Shown here piece after piece: positions 15,001 to 24,213 of a stretch of DNA of 64,000 nt. The stretch lies in assembly GCA_900547745.1 (NCBI GenBank), contig URHT01000004.1, positions 1-64,000 on the forward strand, read 5' to 3'. Under the pieces are notes generated by a model, which ran no database searches, had not been told where the DNA came from, and was given only the letters and a program-made list of their open reading frames with translations. The stretch is from an uncultured Eubacteriales bacterium (GTDB lineage: Bacteria; Bacillota; Clostridia; Oscillospirales; Oscillospiraceae). Position numbers and translations under genes: made by a program. The stretch's first letter is position 1, and every line of letters starts with the position of its first letter.

Positions 15001-15549
15001 ATGCTTTACCACATATCGAAAATCGCAGGCTTGAAAATATTGAAACCGCAGGTTTCAACACACAAAAAGGCGTATGTGTACGCCATCGAAAATGTGGTTA
15101 CCGGGCTTCTGTTTGGTGCGCCGCATGATGATTTTGACTTTATTATCAGCGAAGAAAATGGCATTCCTGTTATTATGGAGTGCTATCCAGATGCTTTTCG
15201 CCTATCTTTCAAAGGCAAAAAATGCTCTATCTATGAGATTAGTGATGAGGGCTTCATGCGAGGAGTGACATCGTGGAGTCCGGAGTTTGTCAGCGAAAAC
15301 GAGGTCGCTGTTGTTCGTGAGATTGCCGTTAATGATCTCTATTCCCGTCTTCTTGATGAGGAATCATGTGGAAATTTGATAATACGCAGATACGAAGATG
15401 CAGAAGATTACAAAAGCATCATCGCAGAACATATCGTAGATCGTCTCGTGCGTTTTGATGCCGTATATACCGAAGATAAAAAAATCAAAAAATACTACGG
15501 AAAAATTATTGATGCACTCAAGGATATTATGGATGGGCATTTACTATAG
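15001..15549 (+). CDS. Uncharacterised 182-residue protein of the mobile-element remnant
   Basis: A complete ORF starting MLYHISKIAGLKILKPQV and including STHKKAYVYAIENVVTGLLF (cores KAYVYAIENV and GLLFGAPHDDFDF). No signal peptide, membrane segment or known active site is evident. The N-terminal YHIS plus a downstream STHKK and YVYA pattern loosely recalls ADP-ribosyl-type folds, but that is a guess. Base composition is clearly lower in G+C than neighbouring chromosomal genes, and it sits among element fragments. It overlaps the 3' end of the convergent remnant by 6 nt. Confidence 0.6.
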   Translation: MLYHISKIAGLKILKPQVSTHKKAYVYAIENVVTGLLFGAPHDDFDFIISEENGIPVIMECYPDAFRLSFKGKKCSIYEISDEGFMRGVTSWSPEFVSENEVAVVREIAVNDLYSRLLDEESCGNLIIRRYEDAEDYKSIIAEHIVDRLVRFDAVYTEDKKIKKYYGKIIDALKDIMDGHLL

Positions 15550-15930
15550 CAGTTTTGTCTCTACTATTCTTCGTTCATTGAGGCATGGATTTTGCACCTC
15601 TTGCATGCCGCTCATACCGCCCATGCCGTGGCTCTGCTCGTTCTCACGGTCATTCCACTTGTGACCCATTGCCATCTTCTTTTCACGCAGGCGTTGTAGG
15701 CGTTTATGGTCGATCTGGATGCCCGCGGGAACGGTGGGACGCGGCGCGTTGTCCCGGAAAATATTGCCCATGTGGTGCAGCAGGCGCGTGGCTGACAGCA
15801 GGATATTGGGCGGCGGCACTTCCTCCTGCCGTTCCATGCAGTTAAGGAAGTACCCGGCGTATTTGTGGCCGTTCTGCTCCGCCACGGAAAACCAGTATTG
15901 TGCGGCTTCCTGAAGTTCAGCCTGTTTTCA
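15544..15930 (-). pseudogene. 3' remnant of a conjugative/integrative-element gene
   Basis: An open minus frame with no start, reading QYWFSVAEQNGHKYAGYFLN and then RLLHHMGNIF and RLREKKMAMGHK. The style (a C-terminal basic RLxREKKxAMGHK run) matches small proteins coded beside mobilisation genes of Firmicute integrative elements, but I cannot name it. Its 5' part is missing and the frame meets a stop at the end of the SagB-like gene. Together with the integrase remnant it marks a decayed element. Confidence 0.5.
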
Positions 15931-16767
15931 TTTTTGCTCATCATTAGTCTGTAGGCATTCAGGGGGTAAGTGCGGCGCTCCACCCCCTCGCCTACTGCCC
16001 ACGGGAGCCGCGTAGATGATGAATTCCTCCTTGCCATCCAGTCCAAACAGCCGGCTGCAAAGCGGATCATCAAAGGCGGCCACCGCACATGTTCCCAAGC
16101 CTAAAGCCGTGGCAGCGAGATAGTGATCCTGCCCCACATGCCCTACATCCATCAGGATCGTGCGGTGGGCGCGGATACCATACCGCCATTCTGCGCGGTA
16201 TGGCACTACAGACCAGAAAAATACTGCTCCTGCACGCGCCGCCCACTTCTGCTCCAGCAGAGCGGCAGAGATCGTCTCGCTCATGGCCTCTACCGCTCCG
16301 AGGTACTCCAGCGCACGCTCCATCGGCAGGTAGTGGTACGCGCCCGGTTCCAGACCAGCCACATTGCGGCACAGGAGGTACGTCTCAAACGGATGACGGG
16401 CTCCTCCACTGGGTACAGTACGCATGGTCGCATAGCCTTTGCCCTTTATTCCGGTAATCCCTTGCCCCGCCCAGAGCAAATAGCTCAACTGCTGAAGCGT
16501 CAGCGGCGCGTCTCCATAGCCGCGGCAGCTGCGGCGGCTGCGCAGCAGTTCTGTCAGATCACTTTCCGCCAGCGGCGTCGACTCCGGCTCCGGCAAGCGT
16601 ATATGTGTCTCCGGCATTGATGCCGCGGCCTTCACCAGCGGCGGCTGAGGCAACCGGAGCTCCTGATCGGACACAAACGCCGCGCCTATAGGATCTGACA
16701 AATCAACGCCGCGCAAAAAGCTACGGCCCTTATTCACGATTGCATCCTGTAAGGTTTTGTCCAGCAT
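15928..16767 (-). CDS. SagB-type nitroreductase/dehydrogenase
   Basis: A 279-residue FMN-dependent oxidoreductase of the SagB/ThcOx family. Visible motifs: LLRSRRSCRGYGDAPLTLQQ near residue 75, LSYLLWAGQGITG, TVPSGGARHPFETYLL, GAYHYLP, and HVGQDHYLAATALGLGTCAV (shortened cores: RRSCRGY, PSGGARHP, GLGTCAV). Stand-alone members are not necessarily RiPP enzymes; no precursor or cyclodehydratase gene is nearby. The start at 16767 follows AAAGGA. The last 20 residues (after YAAPVG) look unlike family ends and may be read-through into inserted DNA. It is downstream of pepV in the peptide locus. Confidence 0.8.
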   Translation of the reverse strand: MLDKTLQDAIVNKGRSFLRGVDLSDPIGAAFVSDQELRLPQPPLVKAAASMPETHIRLPEPESTPLAESDLTELLRSRRSCRGYGDAPLTLQQLSYLLWAGQGITGIKGKGYATMRTVPSGGARHPFETYLLCRNVAGLEPGAYHYLPMERALEYLGAVEAMSETISAALLEQKWAARAGAVFFWSVVPYRAEWRYGIRAHRTILMDVGHVGQDHYLAATALGLGTCAVAAFDDPLCSRLFGLDGKEEFIIYAAPVGSRRGGGAPHLPPECLQTNDEQK

Positions 16768-16827
16768 CTTTTTTCCTTTCCGCATGTAAAAGAACAGGGT
16801 GCGCCTTGAAGGGCGCACCCTGTTCTT

Positions 16828-18084
16828 TTACGCCATTTCCAGCAGATTGCGAAGCGCTTCGCGATAGATACGCCGTAAGCGCTCCATGTTGTTCAGCGTG
16901 ATGTACTCATTCCCCTGATGCTCCCGATTTTCCTCTCCTGGGAAGTTCGGGCCGAAAGCGATAATATGATCCATAGCGCGCGCGTAGGTGCCGCCGCCAA
17001 TGGCCAGCGGCTCCGACAAATCGCCCGTCTCGTCTCTGTATGCTTTCAAGAGCTGCTGCATAACCGTCCCTTTTTTATCCAAGTAGACAGGCCGCATGGG
17101 ATGTACCGGGGGAATCTCGAAGCCATAAGCCGCCACAGCCCGGCGAATCGTCTCCACCAATGCATCTGCGTCCTGATCCTCAGGATAGCGGATGTCCACG
17201 GTGAATCGCACTGTGTCATTCTCCACACGGAGCATGCCCGCATTGACGGAGAGCCTTCCACTGGCAGCCGAGGCACAGGCAACGCCTAATGCTTCACCGT
17301 ACACATCCTCGCCCATCAACGCCATATACGCTTTGGCCACCGGAATATTCTTCTCCGCTAACAGCTTCATCATAGCCGTGATGGCATTTACGCCGTTCCA
17401 TGGCGCGGCGCCGTGCCCTGTCTTGCCTGTGGTCTCATAAGCCGCACCGTCCTCCGTTACCACGGAGCAGCTGTCCGGCACCACATTGGGCGCAACGCCA
17501 CCCTCGCCGCTGCGAAGGCCGCTGCCGTTCCGCGGCAGCACCCAATCCATCACCAGGATTCCCTTTTCACAGTAGATGGCGGGAAAATCCCCGTCCGGCG
17601 TAAAGCCATAGCTGACCTTTTCTTCTTCAGCCACATAGGCATCCATGTCATACCAATCGCCGTTTTCCTCTGTCTGACCGAAAATCAGGCGGATGCGCTT
17701 ATGCATGGCCTTTCCCTTTTCAGCGTACTCCCGTGCCAGATCGCGAGCCGCATAGACACTGATGAGCATCGGGCCCTTGTCATCTAACGCGCCACGGCCA
17801 TACAGGCATCCATTGTCAACCGTTCCGCCAAAGGGCGGATAGTCCCAGCCGCTTCCGGCAGGAACTACATCCAGATGCCCCAGTACGCCGATGATCTCTT
17901 TGCCCTCTCCAATCTCCGCGTAGCCGTAGCGTCCTTCTGCATTCTTTGTGCGGAATCCCAGCTGCTCACACAGAGTCAGCATATACTCCAGCGCTTTAGC
18001 GGGTCCTACGCCGTAAGGGGTACCGTTTTCCCCGTGGTTAGCTACGCTCTCAATAGATAAAAGTTCCTGTAAATGCTTTATCAT
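16828..18084 (-). CDS. M20 family dipeptidase (PepV-like)
   Basis: A 418-residue di-zinc peptidase. Ligand motifs are in order: GHLDVVPAG (His70), GRGALDDKGP (Asp101/102), GQTEENGDWYD (Glu139/140), TPDGDFPAIY, and FPGEENREHQGNEY near the C-terminus. The motif set matches PepV/Sapep dipeptidases, though it is shorter than the 470-residue type. The ATG at 18084 overlaps the stop of the DppF-like gene (TAATG), so import and cleavage are coupled. A GGAG site lies inside the upstream gene end. Confidence 0.88.
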   Translation of the reverse strand: MIKHLQELLSIESVANHGENGTPYGVGPAKALEYMLTLCEQLGFRTKNAEGRYGYAEIGEGKEIIGVLGHLDVVPAGSGWDYPPFGGTVDNGCLYGRGALDDKGPMLISVYAARDLAREYAEKGKAMHKRIRLIFGQTEENGDWYDMDAYVAEEEKVSYGFTPDGDFPAIYCEKGILVMDWVLPRNGSGLRSGEGGVAPNVVPDSCSVVTEDGAAYETTGKTGHGAAPWNGVNAITAMMKLLAEKNIPVAKAYMALMGEDVYGEALGVACASAASGRLSVNAGMLRVENDTVRFTVDIRYPEDQDADALVETIRRAVAAYGFEIPPVHPMRPVYLDKKGTVMQQLLKAYRDETGDLSEPLAIGGGTYARAMDHIIAFGPNFPGEENREHQGNEYITLNNMERLRRIYREALRNLLEMA

Positions 18085-19049
18085 TACATCAGCTCCTCCG
18101 CTCTCAGGCAGGCGACGCAATGTCCGGGCTCTATCTCTCGGAAGGGAATATCTTCCATTGTACAGGCTTCTGTGGCGTAGGGGCAGCGCTGCGCGAATCG
18201 GCATCCCGGCTTGGGGTTGATCGGGTTGGTGACCTCGCCGCGTATCAGCTGCGGCTCTCTTCCGCGCATCGTAATGTCAGGCACAGGTATAGCGGACAGC
18301 AGCGCCTTGGTATATGGGTGCAGCGGGCGTTTGAACAGGCCCTTGCTGTCACAGTACTCCACGCATTTCCCCAGATACATCACTGCGATCTGATTGGAGA
18401 TATGCCGTACTACAGATAGATCATGGGTAATGAACATATAGGTCAGGCCGCGTTCTTCCTGAAGATCCATCAACAGGTTAAGGATCTGCGCCTGAATGGA
18501 CACGTCCAGCGCCGACACCGGCTCATCGCAGACGATGAAGCGGGGATTCAGCGCCAACGCACGCGCTACGCCGATGCGCTGACGGCGTCCGCCGTCCAGC
18601 TCATGGGGATATGCTCCGGACAGGCGGGAGGCCAGTCCCACTGTGTCCATCAGCCGTGCCACCTCTTCATAAAGGTCTGCCTTATTTTTGTGCTGACCCG
18701 CTACCAGAAGCGGCTCGGCGATCAACTCCTGCACACTCATACGGGGGTTCAGGCTGGAATAGGGATCCTGAAAAATCATCTGCATATCGCGGCGCACCTT
18801 GGCCAGCTTGTGGGCACGGCAATGGCTGATGTCTTCTCCGTCAAAGAGGATCGTGCCGGAGGTCGGTTCGTGAAGCCGCAGCACGGTGCGTCCCAAGGTG
18901 GACTTTCCGCAGCCGGATTCGCCCACCACGCCTAACGTTTCGCCCTTATTGATGTTCAGTGTAATACCGTCCACAGCATGCAGCTTGGCGGTTTTGCTGA
19001 TATCAAAGTATTTTGTCAGTTCCTTCAATTCGATCAGGGGCTGGCTCAT
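18084..19049 (-). CDS. Peptide ABC transporter ATP-binding protein (DppF/OppF type)
   Basis: A 321-residue ATPase. Walker A is GESGCGKST, Walker B FIVCDEPVSALD, the H-loop ITHDLS. The signature region reads HELDGGRRQRIGVARAL instead of the usual LSGGQRQR, so Ser of LSGG is replaced by Asp, which is unusual. The C-terminal oligopeptide extension (HPYTKALLSAIP, CRFAQRCPYATEAC) is present. It overlaps the DppD gene by 4 nt upstream and pepV downstream. Confidence 0.92.
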   Translation of the reverse strand: MSQPLIELKELTKYFDISKTAKLHAVDGITLNINKGETLGVVGESGCGKSTLGRTVLRLHEPTSGTILFDGEDISHCRAHKLAKVRRDMQMIFQDPYSSLNPRMSVQELIAEPLLVAGQHKNKADLYEEVARLMDTVGLASRLSGAYPHELDGGRRQRIGVARALALNPRFIVCDEPVSALDVSIQAQILNLLMDLQEERGLTYMFITHDLSVVRHISNQIAVMYLGKCVEYCDSKGLFKRPLHPYTKALLSAIPVPDITMRGREPQLIRGEVTNPINPKPGCRFAQRCPYATEACTMEDIPFREIEPGHCVACLRAEELM

Positions 19050-20149
19050 GCTTGTCCCTCCTCTCCGTTGTACAGGAAGCATCTTATACGCAGTCCATTT
19101 ACGTCATACTGCTCCGGGTGACACTGGCGGCAGCGCTCCGTTGCGTGAGGACAGCGAGGCGAAAACGCGCAGCCCTCAGGCAAATTCGTTGGATCGGGCA
19201 TCATACCGTCGATGGGGTGCAGGCGCCGCTCATCCAATTCCAGATTGGGAATGGAGTTGAACAGACCTACCGTGTAGGGATGATGCTTATCGCCGGTAAA
19301 CACCTGCTCCACCGTGCCGTACTCTATGATCTCGCCCGCGTACATAACAGCCACCAGGTCGCAGGTCTGTGCCACGATACCCAGATCATGCGTAATCATG
19401 ATCATAGCGGTATTCAGCTTTTTCTTCAGCTCCATCATCATTGCCAGCACTTGCGCCTGGATCGTCACGTCCAGCGCGGTAGTCGGCTCGTCGGCAATCA
19501 GCAGCATAGGGTCGCAGGCCAGAGCCATAGCGATGACCACACGCTGCTTCATGCCGCCGGAGAACTGATGGGGATAGTCCTTTTTTCGGCTGGCCATGAT
19601 GCCAACCATTTCCAGCACCTCCTCCACACGGGCCTCCAGCTCGGCTCGGGTATGTCCCTCGTTGTGCATCAAAAGCGCCTCAAGGATCTGGTCGCCCACC
19701 GTCAGCACGGGGTTCAGCGCTGTCATGGGATCCTGAAAGATCATGGAGATCTTCTCGCCGCGAATGGCCTGCAGCTGCCTGTTGCTGAGATAAGCGGGAG
19801 CAGGCACCTCCACCGCGGGCGCCTCCAACGTCTCGCCTTCCGAAGTCTCCGGCATATGGGCCGCGATGTAATCCTCTTCAGAGACAGCTGCGCCGTCCTT
19901 ATCACGGATCGCCAGAATGTCCTGTTCGTCAAACCGGATCGAGCCGCGGTTCGTGCGGGCCGTGCGCTCCGGCAGCAGCCCCATGATGGACAGCGCTGTC
20001 GTTGTCTTGCCGGCGCCTGTCTCGCCCACCAAGCCCAAGGTCTCTCCCTTATTCAAGGTCAGGGATACGCCGTTAACGGCATGAACCGTTTCCAGATCGG
20101 TTTTATAATCGATCTGCAGGTCACGGATCTTCAGCAATACTTCACTCAT
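19046..20149 (-). CDS. Peptide ABC transporter ATP-binding protein (DppD/OppD type)
   Basis: A 367-residue ATPase with Walker A GETGAGKTT, signature FSGGMKQRV, Walker B LLIADEPTTALD and H-loop ITHDLG. Between the first beta-strands and the Q-loop (SMIFQDPMTALNPV) there is an insertion of about 40 acidic residues (residues 84-125, containing DKDGAAVSEEDYIAAHMPET and AVEVPAPA) that normal DppD proteins lack. The C-terminal Cys-rich segment (CAFSPRCPHATERC) is present. It sits 13 nt after the DppC gene. Confidence 0.92.
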   Translation of the reverse strand: MSEVLLKIRDLQIDYKTDLETVHAVNGVSLTLNKGETLGLVGETGAGKTTTALSIMGLLPERTARTNRGSIRFDEQDILAIRDKDGAAVSEEDYIAAHMPETSEGETLEAPAVEVPAPAYLSNRQLQAIRGEKISMIFQDPMTALNPVLTVGDQILEALLMHNEGHTRAELEARVEEVLEMVGIMASRKKDYPHQFSGGMKQRVVIAMALACDPMLLIADEPTTALDVTIQAQVLAMMMELKKKLNTAMIMITHDLGIVAQTCDLVAVMYAGEIIEYGTVEQVFTGDKHHPYTVGLFNSIPNLELDERRLHPIDGMMPDPTNLPEGCAFSPRCPHATERCRQCHPEQYDVNGLRIRCFLYNGEEGQA

Positions 20150-20162
20150 TTTCCGTCCCTCC

Positions 20163-21035
20163 TCAATCCTTCAGCTTCGGGTCAAGCGCGTCGCGCAAAC
20201 CGTCGCCGGCCAAGTTGAAGCTCAATGCCGCGATTACGATAAATATGCCGGGAATATACAGCAGGTGCGGTGCGGTAAACATATAGGTCTTTGCATCGGA
20301 CAGCAGCGCACCCCATTCAGGGGCAGGCGGCTGAACGCCCAGAGACAGGAAGGAAAGTCCCGCAGCAGAGAGAATCATGTTGGCGACATTCATGGTGGTC
20401 GTCACAATAATGGGCCCCAGCGCATTGGGAATGACATATTTGAGGATGATGCGCATGTCGCTGGCACCGTAGGATCTGGCGGCCTCTATGTAGTCCTCAT
20501 CTACGACGCCCAGCACCACCGAACGAACCAGACGCAGCATGCTGGGTACACAGGAGATGGTGATGGCGATCAGCAGATTTCGAAGGCTTCCGCCCAACGC
20601 GGCCACCACAGCCAAGCTCAGCAGAATAGGCGGTACGGTCATCACCACGTCCGTCAAGCGCATGATGATATTATCTACCCAGCCGCCGTAATAGGCCGCG
20701 ATAGCACCCAGCAAGCCGCCGATGACCAGCGCCAGTACACTGGTGGAAACACCGATCAGCAGCGAATAGCGGGAACCATGGACAATGCGGGCAAACAGGT
20801 CGCGTCCCAACTCGTCTGTGCCGAATATATGTGCGGCACTGGGGCTGTCCAGACGGTCGGCGCTTTGCGAAATGGCGTTTTCATAGGGGGTAATCACATC
20901 GGCGAAAATGGCGATGCTCAGGACAAAAATCAAAAGGCACAGGCCGAGCATGGCCGTCTTGCTCTTGCGGAAACGGCGCCATATTTCCTTCATCTGATTG
21001 GTTTTCTTGCTCTTGCGGTTTCTCTTCTCTTTCAT
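20163..21035 (-). CDS. Peptide ABC transporter permease (DppC/OppC type)
   Basis: A 290-residue inner-membrane permease with about six helices. A very basic N-terminal tail (KEKRNRKSKKTNQ) precedes the first helix. FGTDELGRDLFARIVHGSR is the DppC N-terminal motif, and the EAA loop reads YIEAARSYGASDMRIILKYV (cores GTDELGRDLF and EAARSYGAS). It pairs with the upstream DppB permease, 17 nt away. Confidence 0.93.
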   Translation of the reverse strand: MKEKRNRKSKKTNQMKEIWRRFRKSKTAMLGLCLLIFVLSIAIFADVITPYENAISQSADRLDSPSAAHIFGTDELGRDLFARIVHGSRYSLLIGVSTSVLALVIGGLLGAIAAYYGGWVDNIIMRLTDVVMTVPPILLSLAVVAALGGSLRNLLIAITISCVPSMLRLVRSVVLGVVDEDYIEAARSYGASDMRIILKYVIPNALGPIIVTTTMNVANMILSAAGLSFLSLGVQPPAPEWGALLSDAKTYMFTAPHLLYIPGIFIVIAALSFNLAGDGLRDALDPKLKD

Positions 21036-21052
21036 TTTCCGTCACCTCCCTG

Positions 21053-21985
21053 TCAGGCTTTGTATTTCGCTTTAATACGGGGATCGATGTAGGCATAAAG
21101 AATGTCTACGCCCAGCATGACAAAGCAGAACAGCACCGCCAAGAACATGGTGGCTGCCATAACCACGGGCGTGTCCTTCTGCCGGATGGACTCAACGATC
21201 AGCATGCCGACGCCCGGCATACCAAACACCGTCTCGATGATGACCGCACCGCCCAAGCTGCCGCCAAAATTCATACCCATGGATGTGACAACAGGCAGCA
21301 GCGCGTTGCGCAGCGCATGCTTCCAGATCACCGTTTTCTCCGGCACACCCTTGCTGCGGGCGGTACGAATATAATCCTGCCGTATTGTCTCCAGCATGGT
21401 AGAACGTGTCAGACGCATCTCGCTGGCTGCCGCTCCCAACGACAGTGTGATTACAGGAAGAATATAACCCTGCCAAGTGTCCACGCCGCCAAACGGAAGC
21501 CAACCAAGCTTCAGCGCAAAAAGCACCATCAGCATCAGACCCAGCCAGAAGCCCGGCATGGCGGAAAGGAGCATGGCCAGTGTAGTCAGCGCGTTATCCA
21601 GCACGGAGTATTGCTTCACGGCGGAGACAATACCCAGCATGATGCCTAATACAGAGCTGAGGAGCATGGACCATAATGCCAGCTGGAACGTGGTGGGAAA
21701 GCGCGAAAGGATGGAATCAAACACCGGTTTTCCGCTGCGGTAGGATGTTCCGAAGTCAAAGTGGAGAATAATTCCTTTCAGATAGTTGAAGAACTGTTCA
21801 AAGAACGGGAGGTCTGCGCCAAGCTTATGGTTCAGCGCGGCGATGTCTTCCGGCTTAGCGGTAATGCCAAGGATCAGTGTGCCGGGATCTCCGGGAGTCA
21901 GGTACATAATGGTAAACACCAGAAACACCGCTCCCAGTAGGACAGGAATCGTTAGGAGTATGCGTTTGATAACGTATTTGTACAT
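21053..21985 (-). CDS. Peptide ABC transporter permease (DppB/OppB type)
   Basis: A 310-residue permease starting MYKYVIKRILLTIPVLLGAV, with the family's FTIMYLTPGDP motif and EAA loop YIRTARSKGVPEKTVIWKHA (core RTARSKG). The ATG at 21985 has AAGGAGG upstream; the longer frame to 22078 has no ribosome site. It is first gene of a minus-strand operon dppB-C-D-F-pepV(-sagB). No binding-protein gene is in this operon; one lies at 25588 on the other strand. Confidence 0.93.
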   Translation of the reverse strand: MYKYVIKRILLTIPVLLGAVFLVFTIMYLTPGDPGTLILGITAKPEDIAALNHKLGADLPFFEQFFNYLKGIILHFDFGTSYRSGKPVFDSILSRFPTTFQLALWSMLLSSVLGIMLGIVSAVKQYSVLDNALTTLAMLLSAMPGFWLGLMLMVLFALKLGWLPFGGVDTWQGYILPVITLSLGAAASEMRLTRSTMLETIRQDYIRTARSKGVPEKTVIWKHALRNALLPVVTSMGMNFGGSLGGAVIIETVFGMPGVGMLIVESIRQKDTPVVMAATMFLAVLFCFVMLGVDILYAYIDPRIKAKYKA

Positions 21986-22073
21986 AATTCTTCCTCCTTG
22001 CGGATCTGTCGAGGGACCAGTTTCACGGCGCGGAGGCATCAGCGCCGCAGCTGCCCTTCGTTTGTATTTCACA

Positions 22074-22116
22074 AGCATAACCTATCTTGTAAAGTTTGTC
22101 AATTATTTTATAAAAT
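22074..22116 (-). promoter_or_regulatory. Promoter of the peptide transporter operon with AT-rich palindrome
   Basis: Minus-strand TTGACA (22097-22102), 17-nt spacer, TATGCT (22074-22079). Immediately upstream (22105-22116) is the perfect palindrome ATTTTATAAAAT, a candidate operator, possibly for the nearby GntR regulator. Confidence 0.65.
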
Positions 22117-22149
22117 TTTTCAAAAAGATATTGCAAAATCTATAAACAT

Positions 22150-22177
22150 TTGATAACATATGCTCGTATAGTAAAAT
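22150..22177 (+). promoter_or_regulatory. Possible promoter for the flavoprotein-ferredoxin operon
   Basis: TTGATA (22150-22155), 16-nt spacer, TAAAAT (22172-22177), divergent from the transporter promoter and about 87 nt before the flavoprotein start. Confidence 0.45.
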
Positions 22178-22263
22178 CATCGTTATCCGAGGCGGCTTCT
22201 CTGAAGGCAGTACTTCCCGCGGCAGCCGTCTTATCACGAATGAATGAATGGAGGAGCGAAAGC

Positions 22264-24213
22264 ATGAGCGAAATGAAATGGCCCTATCCTGCCAAGGTGA
22301 GCCAAGTCAACCGCATGGAGGCGGATGTGATCGTGCTGGGCGGCGGCATCGCCGGCTGCATGGCCGCCATCAACGCCGCCAAGCGCGGCCAGAGCGTGAT
22401 TCTGGTGGAAAAGGGCGCGACCAAGCGTTCCGGCGCGGGCGGCAGCGGCTGCGACCACTGGGAGAGCGCCGCCACCAACCCCTGCTCCGGTGTTTCTCCG
22501 GAGGATCTGGTGCAGGCCATGCTGGACGACAACGACGGCTACAACAACGGCATCTCTCATTATATAGAGTGCCGCGAGGGCTGGGATCATCTGCAGGACA
22601 TCGAGAAGATGGGCGGCAAGATCCGGGACACCGAGGACGAGTTCAAGGGCGCGGCCTTCCGGGATGAAAAGACCAAGCTGATGTTCGCCTATGATTATAA
22701 GAACAGGTTCACCATCCGCATCTGGGGCACTACCTTCAAGCCCGCTATGGAGAAGGAATGCCGCCGTCTGGGCGTGAAGATCGTGGATCGCGTCATGGTC
22801 ACCTCCCTGCTGACTGAGGGCGGCAGGAACGGGGCCAAGTGCGTGGGCGCCACCGGCGTTCACACCCGTACCGGCGAGTTCTATGTGTTCTCCAGCAAGG
22901 CGGCCATTATCACCATGAGCCGTCCTGCCCGTGTGTGGCTGTTCTCCGCCGCCTATCCCGGCCTGTGCGAGTTCCGCCCCATGTGCACCATCGGCGACGG
23001 CCACGCCATGGGCTGGCGCGCCGGCGCGGAGTTCAACATGATGGAAAAATCCGTCCGGGCCGAGTTCTCCTCCGCCGGACGCTCCTTCCCGCCCTATTCC
23101 GCGGGCAATAACCACAACACCTGGTATCCCGCCTCCCTCATCGACGCTGAGGGCAAGGAGATCCCCTACGCCGACCGTGACGGCAACATTCTTACCAACG
23201 TAGAGCAGCGGTTCCAGCCCGCCAAGGGGCAGCACTACTTCCTGAAGGGCGGCAACATCGAGCAGGCCAAGTACGCCTACGATGGGCCGGAGACACTGCC
23301 CTATGACAAGCTGAAGGAGATGGGCTATAAGCTGCCCTTCTACGCCGACCTGTCCAATATGCCGGAGCTGGAGCGGAAGGTCATCTGGGGCATGATGGTG
23401 GGTCAGGAGGGGAAGACCAACGTGCCCGTGTACAAGAATTTCACCGAGGCGGGCTTCGATCCCACCAAGGACGTCCTGCAGTGCTACGGCGTGGGCTGGA
23501 CCAGCGCTGAATTCCTGCCTCAGGAGCGCCAGCTGTTCGGTATGCCCGGCGGCTTCATGAACGACTGGGATCTGATGACCAACATCCCCGGCCTGTTCGT
23601 GGCTGGCGACTCCCTGTTCTCCTCCAACTGCTTCGGCCATGCCGCCTCCACCGGCGCTTACGCCGGACGCAAGGCCGCGGCCTACGCCGCGAAGCAGGAG
23701 GGCTTCATCGCTCCCTGCGAGACGCAGGTGGCGAACGAGATGGAGCGCGTTTACGCGCCGCTGGGCGGCGACCCTGTCAACGGCGTCAGCTGGAAGGAGC
23801 TGAACGAGGCCATCGCCAAGGCCATGCAGAACTACTGCGGCGAGCAGAAGCGCGACGAGCTGCTGCTGTCCGGCGTAGATCTGCTGAGCCGCTATGAAAA
23901 GGAGATCGTACCCCGCACCTACGCCGCCAACCCCCACGAGCTGATGCGTCTGCTGGAGGTATTCGACATCCTGACGGTGGCTCAGATCATTCTGCAGGCC
24001 TGTCTGGCCCGGCACCAGACCTGCCCCAAGCTGGAGTTCTACCGCACCGACGACGACGGCAGGGCCATGGCTCCCTTCATCTGCATCCGCAACGACGGCG
24101 AGAAGGTGGTAGCCCGCGAGGTACCTCTTGACTACGCCGGTAATATCAGGGAAAATTACGAGAAGCACAATCAGGACTATATGGCAGAAAAGGCAAAGGA
24201 GGCGCAGGCATGA
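22264..24213 (+). CDS. FAD-dependent fumarate-reductase/AprA-like flavoprotein
   Basis: A 649-residue flavoprotein. The FAD-binding Rossmann fold opens VIVLGGGIAGCMAAINAAKR (core GGGIAGCMAA) with RSGAGGSGCDHW as the next contact, and NIPGLFVAGDSLF, CFGHAASTGAYAGRKAA at the second FAD region. The size and layout match the AprA / succinate-dehydrogenase flavoprotein superfamily; no heme or flavin-transfer domain is fused. The ferredoxin gene overlaps its stop by 4 nt, so the two are subunits of one complex. No sulfate-reduction genes are nearby, so adenylylsulfate reductase is unlikely; reduction of an amino-acid- or peptide-derived enoate is more plausible (inference). The ATG at 22264 follows GGAGGAG. 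Confidence 0.85.
   Translation: MSEMKWPYPAKVSQVNRMEADVIVLGGGIAGCMAAINAAKRGQSVILVEKGATKRSGAGGSGCDHWESAATNPCSGVSPEDLVQAMLDDNDGYNNGISHYIECREGWDHLQDIEKMGGKIRDTEDEFKGAAFRDEKTKLMFAYDYKNRFTIRIWGTTFKPAMEKECRRLGVKIVDRVMVTSLLTEGGRNGAKCVGATGVHTRTGEFYVFSSKAAIITMSRPARVWLFSAAYPGLCEFRPMCTIGDGHAMGWRAGAEFNMMEKSVRAEFSSAGRSFPPYSAGNNHNTWYPASLIDAEGKEIPYADRDGNILTNVEQRFQPAKGQHYFLKGGNIEQAKYAYDGPETLPYDKLKEMGYKLPFYADLSNMPELERKVIWGMMVGQEGKTNVPVYKNFTEAGFDPTKDVLQCYGVGWTSAEFLPQERQLFGMPGGFMNDWDLMTNIPGLFVAGDSLFSSNCFGHAASTGAYAGRKAAAYAAKQEGFIAPCETQVANEMERVYAPLGGDPVNGVSWKELNEAIAKAMQNYCGEQKRDELLLSGVDLLSRYEKEIVPRTYAANPHELMRLLEVFDILTVAQIILQACLARHQTCPKLEFYRTDDDGRAMAPFICIRNDGEKVVAREVPLDYAGNIRENYEKHNQDYMAEKAKEAQA

Noticed and set aside
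22234..24168. Long open frame on the minus strand, opposite the flavoprotein gene
   Set aside because: It is a codon-bias shadow of the real gene: low-complexity His/Gly/Val/Ala composition, no ribosome site and no recognisable domain.
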